Source: Mycobacterium pseudokansasii (GTDB lineage: Bacteria; Actinomycetota; Actinomycetes; Mycobacteriales; Mycobacteriaceae). Taken from it: a stretch of 64,000 bases of DNA. The notes under the pieces were generated by a model, which saw only the letters and a program-made list of their open reading frames with translations, made no database searches and was not told the DNA's origin. Shown here in pieces: positions 63,882-64,000 of the stretch. The translations under genes were made by a program, and so were the position numbers. Each line of letters opens with the position of its first letter. Position 1 is the first letter of the stretch. The DNA lies in contig NZ_UPHU01000001.1 of assembly GCF_900566075.1 (NCBI RefSeq), positions 6,076,325-6,140,324 of the forward strand, in the 5' to 3' direction.

Positions 63882-64000
63882 CTGCTCTTGGGCACGGGCA
63901 ACTTCGGCTTCGTCACAACGCCAGCGGCGGCAACCAGGACCACACGACGCGCACGTTCACGACGATGACAGTCGATGTGTTGGCGCTGCCTGACCGGTTG
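63882..64000 (+). other. Window end after PE_PGRS; possible start of a new gene
   Basis: The last 119 bases do not show embA. An ATG at 63965 opens a frame MTVDVLALPDRL that continues off the window, but twelve residues are too few to identify anything. Confidence 0.3.

Overview
The window is GC-rich chromosomal DNA from a slow-growing Mycobacterium. The evidence is a PE/PE_PGRS pair, lpqH (19-kDa lipoprotein), tcrXY, a decayed mycobacterial-type phospholipase C, and above all the arabinogalactan locus pafE/bpa - wzt - glfT1 - wzm - Rv3788-like - gtrA-like - dprE1 - dprE2 - aftA - embC. Gene order largely parallels M. tuberculosis Rv3752c-Rv3793, but several blocks absent there are inserted. 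The species is not M. tuberculosis itself; I cannot name it from sequence alone.

Layout. 0-2 kb: 5' part of a sulfotransferase, a YbjQ-like gene, a small hypothetical gene and an orphan VapB-like antitoxin abutting tRNA-Ser(CGA). 2-8.7 kb: tadA and its partner, tyrA, a glycolipid-binding-like protein, the proXVWZ-type osmoprotectant ABC importer, and a LapA-like membrane protein. 9-9.55 kb: a frameshifted phospholipase C remnant. 9.5-15.5 kb: lipid-degradation genes with two APH-fold kinases, an acyl-CoA dehydrogenase, an SDR and a quinone oxidoreductase, then a 20-bp tandem repeat. 16-22 kb: alkylsulfatase, lpqH, tcrXY and small membrane proteins.

22-30 kb is the accessory, mobile-element-rich part: a phage-lysin-like protein, a third APH-fold kinase, a transposase remnant, an IS1380-family element and an IS21-family element. 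The IS21 element sits inside an AbiEii-type toxin gene with a recognisable 5-bp target duplication; removing it rejoins the toxin reading frame across the insertion point. Two tRNA genes (Arg-ACG, Ser-GCT) close this block. 30-34.4 kb: hisC2, echA21, lipE and small genes. 34.4-38.7 kb: a truncated Rv2629-like gene and a regulator/CoA-transferase/enoyl-CoA hydratase island, followed by tRNA-Ser(TGA).

39-59.7 kb is the cell-envelope region. Wzt/Wzm move lipid-linked galactan, GlfT1 starts the galactan, DprE1/DprE2 make decaprenyl-phosphoryl-arabinose, AftA primes and EmbC extends arabinan. A membrane-bound spermidine-synthase-like protein and an NfeD/flotillin pair lie between glfT1-wzm and dprE1. 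Between aftA and embC a 56-bp unit is repeated four times and separates the expected embC start codon from the rest of the gene by in-frame stops. Downstream of embC, where embA would be expected, there is a short PE gene and a 1,252-residue PE_PGRS gene running to the end of the window.

I did not find a clearly new multi-gene system. The most informative observations are the embC 5' tandem repeat, the PE/PE_PGRS pair directly after embC, the nested insertion in the AbiEii-type toxin, and a cysteine-desulfurase-fold protein lacking the PLP lysine.
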